Shown here: positions 43,588 to 52,374 of the stretch, piece after piece
Layout: each line of letters begins with the position of its first letter
Position numbering within the stretch: position 1 is the first letter of the stretch
DNA from: Candidatus Nyctobacter psychrophilus
GTDB lineage: Bacteria > Vulcanimicrobiota > Vulcanimicrobiia > Vulcanimicrobiales > Vulcanimicrobiaceae
Direction: 5' to 3'
Assembly (NCBI GenBank): GCA_014305025.1
Contig: JACRTY010000017.1
Span: 62,001 to 126,000, forward strand
Length of the DNA stretch: 64,000 nt
The notes under the pieces: model-generated
Told to the model about the DNA's origin: nothing
Databases searched by the model: none
What the model saw: the letters and a program-made list of their open reading frames with translations, nothing else
Translations under genes and position numbers: made by a program

Positions 43588-44392
43588 CCGGGGGGTGCCC
43601 GAAGAGCGACGGCACGTAGTGCCCCACCGCCCACGACACGCCGAAGACGCCGGCGCCGAAGGCCACGATCTCAATGCCCTTGAGGATGGCGTTTCGTGCG
43701 CTCAGCGTTCCCGCGAAGTAGCCGATGCCGAAGAGCGCCGCCGCTGCTAAACCGAGCGCAAGCCACATCGCGTTACCGAGCGCCATGCCCGCGGCATAGG
43801 GCACGACGGGCACCGCGGCGCCCAGCGCAAAAGACCCTGCCATCCCGAAACTTTCACGCAGACCGCGACCCTCGGATTCACGAACGTCGATACCGAATTC
43901 GTCACGCACCATCTCGTGCAGCCAGATGTCCGGATTCTTCTGCAAGCGCTCGACGATCGTCACCGCTTCGGCGTCGGTGAAGCCTTTGAGGCGATAGTAC
44001 GCAACTTGCTCGGCGTATTCTTCATCGGGCATTTCGGCCATCTCGCGCTGCTCGCGAGCGATCGCATTTTGCACGACTTCTCGCTCTGATTTGCCCCCTA
44101 AGTATTCTCCAACGCCCATCGAGATCGCGCCGACGAACAGCGACAGCAGGCCCGTGATGACGACGATCGTGCGATCCGACGCGGCGCTGCCGACGCCGGT
44201 GACGATGCCGAGCGTCGTCAAGATGCCGTCTTGAGCACCGAAGACGACCTCGCGCACGCTGCGCTGGCGTTCGAGGCGTTGGCGCTCCGGCGTATCGGGA
44301 ATGCGCGCTGCGTGCCGGCCGCGGTTGGCGACCGAGACGATGCGGTTATCGACGTTGATGGCCGAAGAGTTGCGCTGTTGGCTCACGTCCAC
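43574..44392 (-). CDS. VIT1/CCC1-family transporter
   Basis: A 272-residue protein of the vacuolar-iron-transporter family, which moves Fe2+ or Mn2+ across membranes. 'VREVVFGAQDGILTTLGIVT' and 'GAISMGVGEYLGGKSEREV' are diagnostic. The cytoplasmic metal-binding insert is rich in Glu and Met ('REQREMAEMPDEEYAEQVAY'). Five membrane helices are present. The N-terminal 40 residues are polar and variable. The start is GTG. Confidence 0.9.
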   Translation of the reverse strand: MDVSQQRNSSAINVDNRIVSVANRGRHAARIPDTPERQRLERQRSVREVVFGAQDGILTTLGIVTGVGSAASDRTIVVITGLLSLFVGAISMGVGEYLGGKSEREVVQNAIAREQREMAEMPDEEYAEQVAYYRLKGFTDAEAVTIVERLQKNPDIWLHEMVRDEFGIDVRESEGRGLRESFGMAGSFALGAAVPVVPYAAGMALGNAMWLALGLAAAALFGIGYFAGTLSARNAILKGIEIVAFGAGVFGVSWAVGHYVPSLFGHPPVSVG

Positions 44393-44487
44393 ATTCGCAT
44401 TGCGGCCCGCGCCGTTGGAAGCCCTGCGTCAGCCGCGCTGCGTCGCGCTGAAGCGTTGCGGCGACCGAGGGCGAAACAGCACGCAGC

Positions 44488-45006
44488 ATGGATTCCGAAG
44501 GCGGCCTCAATCCGAATCCCATTGTCGCGATGGCGATGCGCATTCGTGCCCGCAAAGACATTGGCGCGGCCGTCGACGCCGCCGTCCCCCAAGACGCGCG
44601 CGGCTCCGGCGGCGACGACGACGTGGCCGCGTCGCTGGAAGCGTTCGCCGCGGCGCTGAGAACCGGCACCGCCCGGCTCAACACGGTCCTCGGCAAGCCG
44701 GGCGTGACGTTCATTCGCCTGGAGCATCCGCTGCGCGTTCGCCTGCGCTTTGCAGACAAACGGGCCAGCCTCGATGTCGATAGCAGGCGTCAACTCGTCA
44801 TCGTGCGCGGCCTCGGTCTAGACGGCGAGTACCAATTCGATCCGGGCGCCGACGTGCCGGCGTTGATCAATCTCTCCCAACTTTCCACGGAGGAAGGTTA
44901 CGGCGAAGCACTGACCCCCTCACGCTTGCTCAAGGCGATCGCCGCCGACGCGGAATTGCCGCGTCCGGCGCACCTTGACGCGCTTGGCCCGATCCAGCCT
45001 TCTTGA
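44488..45006 (+). CDS. Protein of unknown function
   Basis: A 172-residue soluble-looking protein with an acidic, Gly-rich linker (about 38-50, GSGGDDD) between an N-terminal helix and a compact beta-containing domain ('PLRVRLRFADKRASLDVDSR'). I recognise no family. Its last 77 bases overlap the convergent nth gene, and its TGA stop falls in the first unit of a 15-bp triplicated repeat belonging to nth. Confidence 0.5.
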   Translation: MDSEGGLNPNPIVAMAMRIRARKDIGAAVDAAVPQDARGSGGDDDVAASLEAFAAALRTGTARLNTVLGKPGVTFIRLEHPLRVRLRFADKRASLDVDSRRQLVIVRGLGLDGEYQFDPGADVPALINLSQLSTEEGYGEALTPSRLLKAIAADAELPRPAHLDALGPIQPS

Positions 45007-45799
45007 GGCGCGCCTTCTTGAGGCGTGCCTTCTTGAGGCGCGTCTCGTGCGCACGAGCAACCAGCGGCGCGGTCGGGCACAATTCGTTCACCGGGCAGCG
45101 CTCGCACAATGGCACCGGTGCTTTGCAGATGGCACGGCCGTGCAAAATTAACCAATGGTGCGCGTGACGTAGCTTTTCGCGCGGGACGAGTTGGGATACG
45201 TCGTCCTCAACGTCGCGTGGCGTCTTGCCCAGTGTCAGCCCGAGGCGGTGCGCTACTCGAAAGACGTGGGTGTCGACCGCCAGCGCCGCCTCCTCGAACG
45301 CGACGGACAGCACGACGTTGGCCGTCTTGCGGCCAACGCCGGGCAACGCTTGGAGTGCTTCCCGCTCGCGCGGAACTTCACCGCCGTAGCGGGTTGCGAT
45401 GGCGTGGGCGGCGGCGATGATGTTCTTGGCTTTCATGCGGAAAAATCCGCACGATTTGACGACCTGCTCGACGTTGCTTTGCTGGGCGCTACCCAGTGTC
45501 TCGGGCGTCGGGTAGGCGGCAAAGAGATGCGGAGTCGTTTGGTTGACGCGCGCGTCGGTGCACTGGGCGCTCAGGATCACGGCGATCAGCAACGTAAAGG
45601 GCGAAGTGTATTCAAGGGCCGTGGCCGCCAGCGGGTAGGCCGCCTCGAGCAGCTCCAGTTCACGCAGCGCGATGGTTCGGGAGACGCGACGCTTGGGAAA
45701 TGGAATCGCCGCACGAGCGTTTAGGGCAGCGGCGTTCGTAGCGATGAGGTTTCCTACGCGGCGCGAGCCCGGCGACACCGGACGAAGATGAACGGCCAC
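44930..45799 (-). CDS. nth: Endonuclease III (DNA glycosylase/AP lyase)
   Basis: A base-excision-repair enzyme for oxidised pyrimidines. It has the helix-hairpin-helix 'LPGVGRKTANVVLSVAF', the catalytic Asp in 'AVDTHVFRVAHRLGL', the catalytic Lys in the HhH, and a C-x6-C-x2-C-x5-C iron-sulphur loop ('CKAPVPLCERCPVNELC'). At 289 residues it is long: about 40 extra N-terminal residues (GTG start, so a later start is possible) and a basic 45-residue tail with three RLKKA repeats that could bind DNA. Confidence 0.92.
   Translation of the reverse strand: MAVHLRPVSPGSRRVGNLIATNAAALNARAAIPFPKRRVSRTIALRELELLEAAYPLAATALEYTSPFTLLIAVILSAQCTDARVNQTTPHLFAAYPTPETLGSAQQSNVEQVVKSCGFFRMKAKNIIAAAHAIATRYGGEVPREREALQALPGVGRKTANVVLSVAFEEAALAVDTHVFRVAHRLGLTLGKTPRDVEDDVSQLVPREKLRHAHHWLILHGRAICKAPVPLCERCPVNELCPTAPLVARAHETRLKKARLKKARLKKAGSGQARQGAPDAAIPRRRRSP
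44998..45042. repeat. Three tandem 15-bp units in the nth tail
   Basis: Three near-identical units (CCTTCTTGAGGCGCG, one base changed in the middle unit) encode RLKKA three times at the C-terminus of endonuclease III. Being a multiple of three, copy number can change without breaking nth. The same change would alter nothing upstream in the convergent gene, whose stop is in the first unit. Confidence 0.85.
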
Positions 45800-45897
45800 T
45801 GCACTGCGAGCATCACCGTCACGCTGAGATGAGCCAGTCGCGCCCTTTCATGCCGGAACGTTCACTGACGGTCGCGTCGCCTCCCTCGACATCAACC

Positions 45898-46806
45898 TCA
45901 GTTTGAAAGTCTGATTCCGGCAGCGCCCGTTTCCAGAACGCCGTCCGCCTCCAAGCCTTCGATGATTGCCGCGACGGCGCCGGCGTCGTGGTGCGCGAGG
46001 GCCGGCGCGAGGTCATCGTACAGATCCAAAAACGAGATGCGCCTGTTCTCCGGGAGCGAGCGCAAGCGTTCGACCACGCGGCCTCGCACGTACCGCGAGG
46101 TGGCCTCGAAAGGCAAGCGCTCCTGGATGCCACGTTTGGGCGCGTGCTGCTTCGCGAGCGTAGCAACCGTGGCGGCGTCGAGCGGGGCAGCGGCGCACAC
46201 CGCTTGGAGGGGACAGATGAGGCATTTCGGCGCCCACGCGGTGCAGACCGTGGCACCGAGGTCCATCAAGGCGGAATTGAAAGCGTAGCCCTTGCCGGCG
46301 GGAAGCAGCGCAGTACCCGCGGCATCGAGTTGTGCCGCGCTCGCGCGCGGCGGCCATTCGATGCCGTATTGCGTGCGGTGCACGGTGCGGCGAATGTTCG
46401 TATCGATGGCGAGCACGTCGACGTTGAACGCGAAGGCGCGCACGGCGCGCGCCGTGTACGACCCGATTCCGGGCAGCGAACGCAACACGGTTTCATCGGC
46501 CGGCAGGACGCCGTCGTGCTCATTGACGACGGCCTGCGCGAGGCGGTGCAGCCGTACGGCCCGCAAGTTGTAGCCGAGCCCGCGCCAGGCGCGCAGCACG
46601 TCGGACCGTGAAGCGGCCGCCAAGGCGGCGAAGGAAGGCCAACGCTCCACGAAGGCCTCGAAGAGCGGCACCACGCGCTCGACTTGCGTCTGCTGCAGCA
46701 TGAATTCGCTGACGACGATTCCGTACGGAGCGCGCTCTCGGCGCCACGGCAAATCGGCGCGTCCGTTGCGTGCGGACCACTCCAACAGCAACTTCGCGAA
46801 CGTCAC
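45898..46806 (-). CDS. mutY: A/G-specific adenine glycosylase with winged-helix-like C-terminus
   Basis: MutY removes adenine mispaired with 8-oxoguanine. The core has 'WWRRER/PYGIVVSEFMLQQ'-type N-terminal residues, 'LPGIGSYTARAVRAFAF', the Asp in 'AIDTNIRRTVHR' and the cluster loop 'CTAWAPKCLICPLQAVC'. Instead of the NUDIX-like domain of E. coli MutY, the last 70 residues ('YVRGRVVERLRSLP' to 'IEGLEADGVLETGAA') look like a winged helix, as in actinobacterial MutY. The GTG start overlaps the regulator stop by four bases. Confidence 0.9.
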   Translation of the reverse strand: MTFAKLLLEWSARNGRADLPWRRERAPYGIVVSEFMLQQTQVERVVPLFEAFVERWPSFAALAAASRSDVLRAWRGLGYNLRAVRLHRLAQAVVNEHDGVLPADETVLRSLPGIGSYTARAVRAFAFNVDVLAIDTNIRRTVHRTQYGIEWPPRASAAQLDAAGTALLPAGKGYAFNSALMDLGATVCTAWAPKCLICPLQAVCAAAPLDAATVATLAKQHAPKRGIQERLPFEATSRYVRGRVVERLRSLPENRRISFLDLYDDLAPALAHHDAGAVAAIIEGLEADGVLETGAAGIRLSN

Positions 46807-48263
46807 CGCCCCGACAACGCCGCCATCGCGCGACCGATGCGCTCGATGCCGCTCACCAGCTGCTCGTGCGTTACCGGCGTAATGGCAAGCCGCAAGTTGT
46901 GATCGCCGCCCGACGTTGCGAAGAACGCCTCCCCGAAGAGAAACGTCGCTCCCTCACGTTCGGCGGCGTCGAGCAAGGCGCGAGCGCGCAGGTCGCGCGG
47001 CGCCGTGATCCAGAGATAGAAACCACCGGCGCTCGGCGTCAGCCGCATCGTCTTGGGCCATGCCCGGGCGATCGTCGCTCGGGCGAGGGCGTGCCGGGCG
47101 GTAAGTTCCCCGCGCAGCCGCACGACGTGCGCGTCGTAATCGCGCGCGAGGTAGTCGCAAACGCCTGCCTGGACGTAGAGGCTGGTGGCCATGTCATAGG
47201 ATTGCTTGCGCAGCAGAAGCCGTTCGTAGATCGTGCGCGGCGCCGTCAGCCATCCCAGGCGCAGCGATGGCGCAATCGTCTTGGAAAACGTACTGAGGTA
47301 GATGACCGACTTGGGGGCAAGGGCGACGAGCGGCGGTGTTTGCGTCTTGGCGAGTGCGCCGTACGGGTCGTCTTCGACGATCGGCACGCGCGCACGGCCC
47401 GCCAACGTGACCAGACGTTGGCGGCGGTCGGCATTCATCGTCACGCCGGTTGGATTGTGCAACGACGGCATCGTATAGATGAAGCGCGGGCGGCGCGTCC
47501 GTAGGATTTCCTCGACGTGATCGACGCGGATGCCGCCGTGATCGACCGCCACGGGAATGGCGCGCAATCGCGCGATCGCAAAGATTTGCAGCGCTCCGGG
47601 ATAGGTCGGCTGCTCGACGATGATTTCGTCCTCGGGTTCCGCCAGCGACTGCGCCACCAGGGTGATGCCTTGGGTCGATCCCGTCAGCACGAGCACGTCG
47701 CGCGCATCGACGTTGCACGAGCGCGCGCGCATCCGGGCCGCGATCGCTTCGCGCAGCGGCGCGTGCCCCTCCGAATCACCGTACGACAAGACGTAATCGG
47801 GATCGCCCGCGACGCGCGCGAACGAACGGGCCAGTTCTTCCAGCGGCGACGGCTCGACGGGCGGTACGCCCTGCACGAACGAGATGCGCTCGCCATGAAA
47901 GGTCGCTGCCAGCTCCCCCAAGACTTGCGGAAAAGCACCCACCTGCCACGGCGGCAATGTAATCCACCACGGGACATCCGCCGTGCGGGGAGGATGGCCG
48001 ATAGCTCGCGCAACGCGTGAGCCCGAGCCGACGCGTTGCTCGACGAGCCCGTCGGAGACGAGCGCCCGATAAGCATGGACGACCGTGCTGCGATTGACGC
48101 CGAGACGCTCGGCCAGCACGCGCTCTGGCGGCAAGCGCGTCGTCTCGGGTAGCGTCCCAGCCAAAATCGATTCGCGCAGGTCTTCGTAGATCTGCTGATA
48201 GATCGGAACGATGCTGTTGCGGTCGACGACCGGAATCGCCGCCGGCCAGCCGACCTCACGCAC
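46803..48263 (-). CDS. MocR/PdxR-type regulator (GntR wHTH fused to aminotransferase fold)
   Basis: A 486-residue fusion of a GntR winged helix (about 15-85: 'LPPERVLAERLGVNRSTVVH') with an aspartate-aminotransferase-like domain that keeps the PLP lysine ('STFSKTIAPSLRLGW'). MocR regulators usually sense PLP or aminated metabolites; PdxR controls PLP synthesis. pdxT is in the window but 15 kb away. Coupled to mutY by a four-base overlap, an unexpected partnership. Confidence 0.88.
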   Translation of the reverse strand: MREVGWPAAIPVVDRNSIVPIYQQIYEDLRESILAGTLPETTRLPPERVLAERLGVNRSTVVHAYRALVSDGLVEQRVGSGSRVARAIGHPPRTADVPWWITLPPWQVGAFPQVLGELAATFHGERISFVQGVPPVEPSPLEELARSFARVAGDPDYVLSYGDSEGHAPLREAIAARMRARSCNVDARDVLVLTGSTQGITLVAQSLAEPEDEIIVEQPTYPGALQIFAIARLRAIPVAVDHGGIRVDHVEEILRTRRPRFIYTMPSLHNPTGVTMNADRRQRLVTLAGRARVPIVEDDPYGALAKTQTPPLVALAPKSVIYLSTFSKTIAPSLRLGWLTAPRTIYERLLLRKQSYDMATSLYVQAGVCDYLARDYDAHVVRLRGELTARHALARATIARAWPKTMRLTPSAGGFYLWITAPRDLRARALLDAAEREGATFLFGEAFFATSGGDHNLRLAITPVTHEQLVSGIERIGRAMAALSGR

Positions 48264-48299
48264 CAGGAAACGCTTTCTGCCGCCGGAGCAGCGGTCCCC

Positions 48300-48410
48300 T
48301 TACGCGAGCAGCTCCGCGACGATGAACGTTACGTCGTCCGCAAGTGGGACGGCGCTGCCGTCATCCCAGGTTTGCGGACCGGCATTGAGCCGCTGGACGG
48401 AGACTGTGGG
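48300..48410 (-). pseudogene. Possible remnant of a PP2C/SpoIIE-type phosphatase C-terminus
   Basis: A minus-strand frame without a start reads 'SVQRLNAGPQTWDDGSAVPL' then 'ADDVTFIVAELLA' and stop, resembling the last strand region of PP2C/RsbU phosphatases (DDVTFIVA). Upstream the frame becomes featureless. The rest of the 243-base gap 48264-48506 holds nothing else I recognise apart from the lpd ribosome binding site. Confidence 0.35.
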
Positions 48411-48506
48411 CCGCGGGCGCTCTCGAGACGGTCAAGGGTTTCGCAGTCGGCGGCGGCAACCCCAGCGATGGGTGGACGGGTTACTGCCCGATGGAGGTTT
48501 TCCAAG

Positions 48507-49976
48507 TTGGCTGACACGGTGGTCGACGCGATCGTCATCGGCGCAGGTCCCGGCGGCTACCATGCCGCCATTCGGCTCGGACAACTCGGCAAGAACGTCG
48601 TTTGTATGGATCGCGACGAGGTCGGCGGCGTGTGCCTGAATTGGGGCTGCATCCCGACCAAGGCGCTGCTGCACGTCGGCGAGGTGTCGCGCCACATCCG
48701 CGAAGCCGACAAGATCGGGCTCAAGGTCGCCGCGCCGGAAGTCGATCGCGAAGGCGTCGCCGCGTTCACTGATTCCGTCGTGAAGGCCAACGTCGGCGGC
48801 GTCAATACGCTCTTCAAAGCCAACAACGTCGCCTTTGCGTACGGCGAAGCCTCGTTCGTTGAACCCAAGCGCGTGGCGCTGAAAAAACGCGACGGCAGCA
48901 CGGAGACGTACGCCGCCAAGGAAGCCGTCGTGATCGCGACCGGCAGCGCGCCGGTCGACGTCAAAGCGTGGCCGCGCGACGGCGAGACGATCATCAATTC
49001 CGACGACGCCGTCCGCTTGAAAAAAATCCCGAAGTCGCTGCTCGTCATCGGCGGCGGCGTGATCGGCCTCGAGTTTGCGACCGTCTACACGCGCCTGGGC
49101 GCCAAGGTGCTGGTCGTCGAGATGATGCCGCAGGTCCTGACCGGCACCGACCTCGAGATATCCAAGACGATGGCGCGCATCCTCAAGAAGCAGGGCGTCG
49201 AGATCGCACTCGGTACGAAGGTCGTTTCGCTGGAGAAGACCGCCGGCGGCATCAAGGCCGTGCTTAACGGCGAGTTCACGAGCAACAAGGACGAGTCACG
49301 CGACTTCGAGGTCGCTCTGGTCGCGGTCGGACGGCGCCCGGTCACGGATAACCTCAACTTGGCCGGCGCCGGTCTGCAAACCGACGACAAGGGGTTCATC
49401 GCGGTCGACGCCCAGCGGCGCACCCCGGTCGAGGGCATCTTCGCGATCGGCGACGTCACGGGAGCGCCTTTGCTCGCGCACAAAGCCATGAAGGAAGGCG
49501 TCGTTGCGGCCGAGGTGATTGGTGGCGACGTCTCCTCGGCGTACGACCCAATTGCGGTGCCCAACTGCGTCTACACCGATCCCGAAGTCGCAACGGTCGG
49601 CCTCTCCGAAGAGGAAGCGAAAGCAGCCGGTTACGAGCTGCGCATCGGCAAGTTTCCGCTCGCCGCCAGCGGCCGTGCGCGGACCATGAATGAGTCGGAT
49701 GGTCTCATCAAACTCGTCGGCGACGCTAAGAGCGATCTGTTGCTGGGCATGCACATCGTAGCGCCGCAGGCTGAGTCACTGATCGGCGAAGGCGTCATCG
49801 CACTCGAGATGGGCGCGACGCTTGAAGACATCGGACTGTCGATCCATCCGCATCCGACCTTAACTGAGGCGCTTATGGACGCGGCGGAAGCCGCGCACTT
49901 CAAAGCGATCCACGTCGTCAACGCCAAGCCCAAAGGCGGCGCGGCGGCTGCCAAAGCGCCGGTTGCGGCCGGATAG
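48507..49976 (+). CDS. lpdA: Dihydrolipoyl dehydrogenase (E3)
   Basis: A 489-residue flavoprotein that reoxidises lipoyl groups of 2-oxoacid dehydrogenases or the glycine cleavage system. 'AIVIGAGPGGYHAAIRLGQL' binds FAD. The redox disulphide is in 'GGVCLNWGCIPTKALL', and the catalytic His-Glu pair is in 'HPHPTLTEALMDAA'. The start is TTG with GGAGG ten bases upstream. It leads the lpd-lipB-membrane gene-lipA cluster. The terminal 25 residues are Ala/Lys/Gly-rich. Confidence 0.95.
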   Translation: MADTVVDAIVIGAGPGGYHAAIRLGQLGKNVVCMDRDEVGGVCLNWGCIPTKALLHVGEVSRHIREADKIGLKVAAPEVDREGVAAFTDSVVKANVGGVNTLFKANNVAFAYGEASFVEPKRVALKKRDGSTETYAAKEAVVIATGSAPVDVKAWPRDGETIINSDDAVRLKKIPKSLLVIGGGVIGLEFATVYTRLGAKVLVVEMMPQVLTGTDLEISKTMARILKKQGVEIALGTKVVSLEKTAGGIKAVLNGEFTSNKDESRDFEVALVAVGRRPVTDNLNLAGAGLQTDDKGFIAVDAQRRTPVEGIFAIGDVTGAPLLAHKAMKEGVVAAEVIGGDVSSAYDPIAVPNCVYTDPEVATVGLSEEEAKAAGYELRIGKFPLAASGRARTMNESDGLIKLVGDAKSDLLLGMHIVAPQAESLIGEGVIALEMGATLEDIGLSIHPHPTLTEALMDAAEAAHFKAIHVVNAKPKGGAAAAKAPVAAG

Positions 49977-50005
49977 CGCGGTGTCGCCGTCGCGTGCGTG
50001 ATGGC

Positions 50006-50659
50006 ATGAGTTCGCTTCACATCTTGGAGCTTGGGCGCCGGCCATATCGCGAGGTGCTCTTACTTCAGCGCGACTTGCATGCGCGGGTGGCGCGCGGCGA
50101 GGAGCCCGATACCTGGATCGTCGTCGAACATGAGCCGGTCATTACGCTAGGGCGCAAGGCAAGGTCTGAAAACGTGCTCGTGCCGATGCAGTTGCTGTCC
50201 TTGCGCGGCATCGATCTCGTCGAAATCGAGCGCGGCGGGGATGTCACTTATCACGGGCCCGGCCAAGTAGTCGTCTACCCGATCGTCAAGTTGCCGCGCT
50301 TTCGAGAAGTGGAACCGTTCGTCTCAGCGCTCGAAGCGTCGGTAATCGACGCTCTCGCCACCTTCGGAATCGCCGCCGTGCGCCGAGCCGAGCACCGCGG
50401 CGTCTATGTCGGGCACAGGGCAATCTGCGCTATCGGTTTAGCAGTAAAACAGATGACGACAATGCACGGCCTCGCGCTTAACGTCTGCACGAGACTGGAT
50501 TATGATCGGCTGATTACGCCTTGCGGAACGCCGGCATTCGGGATCACGTCGATCTCACGGGAACTTAGCGACAACGTGTCATGGGAAGGTGGGCGCGACG
50601 CCTTGCTGGCCGCGCTTGAGCGCCGCTTCAAGCCCGAGAGTAGGGCACTGGTCGCATGA
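50006..50659 (+). CDS. lipB: Octanoyl-ACP:protein octanoyltransferase
   Basis: LipB transfers octanoate from ACP to lipoyl domains, the first step of lipoylation. The 217-residue protein has 'RGGDVTYHGPGQVVVYPIVK', the active Lys in 'CAIGLAVKQMTTMHGLALNV', and the catalytic Cys in 'ITPCGTPAFG'. I chose ATG 50006; a GTG four codons upstream is possible. Its stop overlaps the membrane gene start by four bases. Confidence 0.95.
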   Translation: MSSLHILELGRRPYREVLLLQRDLHARVARGEEPDTWIVVEHEPVITLGRKARSENVLVPMQLLSLRGIDLVEIERGGDVTYHGPGQVVVYPIVKLPRFREVEPFVSALEASVIDALATFGIAAVRRAEHRGVYVGHRAICAIGLAVKQMTTMHGLALNVCTRLDYDRLITPCGTPAFGITSISRELSDNVSWEGGRDALLAALERRFKPESRALVA

Positions 50660-51024
50660 TGATCTCAGCAAGAACATCGATGCTCGGGATGGTCGGCCTT
50701 GTAGGCGTAGTCAATTTCGGCGCTATGGCCATGGCTCTCGTGGCAGGGCGCCCATGGCCAAACCAAGCCGTCCTGTTCCTCTTGCTGGGGCAGATTTTCG
50801 GAGCGAATTCTAACGCGTGGCCTACGTTGCGCGGAAAACCGCAGCTTCATCAGGTCTTCTGGGTTGCCAGCGCGATTACGATACCCGTTGTGATCTACTT
50901 CGATGTACAAAGCGTAACGCCGGGGATACAAGCTCTCACCGTTTTCGCCGGCGCGTTAAACGCTGCTCTCTGGAACCTAATGTGGCGATTCGATCGTCAG
51001 TATCGTCGCGGGGAAGCGCAATGA
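50656..51024 (+). CDS. Four-helix membrane protein embedded between lipB and lipA
   Basis: A 122-residue protein with four hydrophobic segments ('[20 protein letters not shown]', '[11 protein letters not shown]', '[18 protein letters not shown]', '[18 protein letters not shown]') and a short basic C-terminus. ATG 50656 overlaps the lipB stop, and its own TGA overlaps the lipA ATG by four bases, so all three are translationally coupled. I recognise no family. A role tied to lipoylation (substrate delivery or membrane anchoring) is an inference from coupling only. Confidence 0.75.
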   Translation: MMISARTSMLGMVGLVGVVNFGAMAMALVAGRPWPNQAVLFLLLGQIFGANSNAWPTLRGKPQLHQVFWVASAITIPVVIYFDVQSVTPGIQALTVFAGALNAALWNLMWRFDRQYRRGEAQ

Positions 51025-51902
51025 TCGACCTCACGAATCCGGCACCGCAGCGTAAGCCTGACTGGCTCAAAGTCACGCTCGCGCACGGCGAGAACTACGA
51101 GCGTCTCAAGCGCGACGTCAAAAAGCTCGACCTGCACACCGTCTGCCAGGAAGCGATGTGCCCGAACATCGGCGAGTGTTGGGGCGCGGGCACGGCGACG
51201 ATCATGATTTTGGGCGATACGTGCACGCGCGGCTGCCGCTTCTGCAACGTCAAGACCGGCAGCCCGCGCGGCGAGGTCGATTGGCTGGAGCCCAAACGCG
51301 TGGCGGAGGCGGTGCGCGATCTCGGTTGGCAGTATCTCGTGTTAACCGCCGTCGACCGTGACGATCTCGCGGACGGAGGCGCCGCCATCTTTGCGAGCAC
51401 CGTGCGCGTGATCCATAAACTTTCGCCGCAGGCGAAAGTCGAATGTCTGACGGGCGACTTCGCCGGGGATCGCGCCGCACTCGACGTCGTCCTCGATGCC
51501 GGCCCCGAAGTACTGGCGCACAACCTCGAAACGGTCCAGCGCTTACAATCCGCCGTGCGCGACCGGCGAGCGAACTTCACGCAGTCGCTGGCCGTTCTCG
51601 AGCACGCCAAGCGCAGCGGCAAGGTGCGTTTCATCAAGACGTCGCTCATGCTCGGCCTGGGAGAAAGCGAGACGGAGGTTGCCCAGACGATGGACGCGGC
51701 GCGCGCGGTCGGCGTCGACATCTTTACGATGGGCCAATATCTGCGGCCGACGCAACGGCATCTCGAGGTCGTCGAGTTCGTCACCCCGGCGAAGTTCGCG
51801 CGCCTGCGTGAGATCGGCCTCGCGAAGGGCTTCCGCCAAGTCGTCAGCAGCCCGCTCTCGCGCAGCTCTTACCATGCGGAGCAAGCCTTCGATCCTGCGT
51901 GA
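51021..51902 (+). CDS. lipA: Lipoyl synthase (radical SAM)
   Basis: LipA inserts two sulphur atoms into octanoyl groups. The 293-residue enzyme has the auxiliary cluster motif '[12 protein letters not shown]' and the radical SAM motif '[10 protein letters not shown]'. The C-terminal '[10 protein letters not shown]' carries the Arg-Ser-Ser-Tyr ligand to the auxiliary cluster. A GGGGAAG site precedes ATG 51021. Confidence 0.97.
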   Translation: MIDLTNPAPQRKPDWLKVTLAHGENYERLKRDVKKLDLHTVCQEAMCPNIGECWGAGTATIMILGDTCTRGCRFCNVKTGSPRGEVDWLEPKRVAEAVRDLGWQYLVLTAVDRDDLADGGAAIFASTVRVIHKLSPQAKVECLTGDFAGDRAALDVVLDAGPEVLAHNLETVQRLQSAVRDRRANFTQSLAVLEHAKRSGKVRFIKTSLMLGLGESETEVAQTMDAARAVGVDIFTMGQYLRPTQRHLEVVEFVTPAKFARLREIGLAKGFRQVVSSPLSRSSYHAEQAFDPA

Positions 51903-51913
51903 TTCGCACGGCA

Positions 51914-51927
51914 AATCGTGCACGATT
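51914..51927. promoter_or_regulatory. 14-bp palindrome downstream of lipA, upstream of an HxlR-like gene
   Basis: AATCGTGCACGATT is a perfect palindrome 115 bases before the regulator at 52042 and 12 bases after lipA. It may be the regulator's own operator. It is not terminator-like because it has no loop or U-tract. Confidence 0.35.
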
Positions 51928-52041
51928 CGTCGCTCGCCGGTCTTCCTGCGCTTTACGCGCGGCTGGGCGGACGTGTGAGTGGCGGCACTTGTCGCCGCCG
52001 CGCTGCGACCCGGATCAGCGGCTTGCCGATATTCCTCGGTG

Positions 52042-52353
52042 ATGGCGCATGAGCGCGGCCGTGAAGTTACCTCTTTTCTGGACGAACTCGTTACGCTCGG
52101 ACAGCATGAGCACGCCGCCATCCTACGGCGTCTGGCCAACGGGCCACACCGGTTCAACGATTTGGTTGAGGCGCTCCCTCAGCTCGGCGATGGCACGATC
52201 GGTAGCGGATTGCGAGATCTCGACAACGCCGGCCTAGTCGCACGGCGCGTCGAACCGGGCCCCCCGCTCCGCGTGCTCTACGAGTTGACCCCGGCCGGAG
52301 GGTCGCTCGCGCCGACGCTCGTCGCCCTCGAACGTTGGGCGGCCGAACGCTAA
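52042..52353 (+). CDS. HxlR/PadR-like winged-helix regulator
   Basis: A 103-residue DNA-binding protein with the HxlR layout: 'LGQHEHAAILRRLANGPHRF', 'NDLVEALPQLGDGTIGSGLR' as recognition helix, then the wing 'RVLYELTPAGGSLAPTLVAL'. The usual N-terminal Cys is absent. ATG 52042 fits the domain start. Target unknown. Confidence 0.75.
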   Translation: MAHERGREVTSFLDELVTLGQHEHAAILRRLANGPHRFNDLVEALPQLGDGTIGSGLRDLDNAGLVARRVEPGPPLRVLYELTPAGGSLAPTLVALERWAAER

Positions 52354-52374
52354 TTCAGCGCAGCCGTATCCGAC

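Noticed and set aside
44998-45042. Tandem 15-bp units considered as a CRISPR fragment.
   Set aside because: Units are contiguous with no spacers and are in frame in nth.
48264-48506. A plus-strand extension of lpd by 45 codons into the upstream gap.
   Set aside because: The TTG at 48507 has a good GGAGG site and gives the standard N-terminus. The extension is unlike any E3 sequence.
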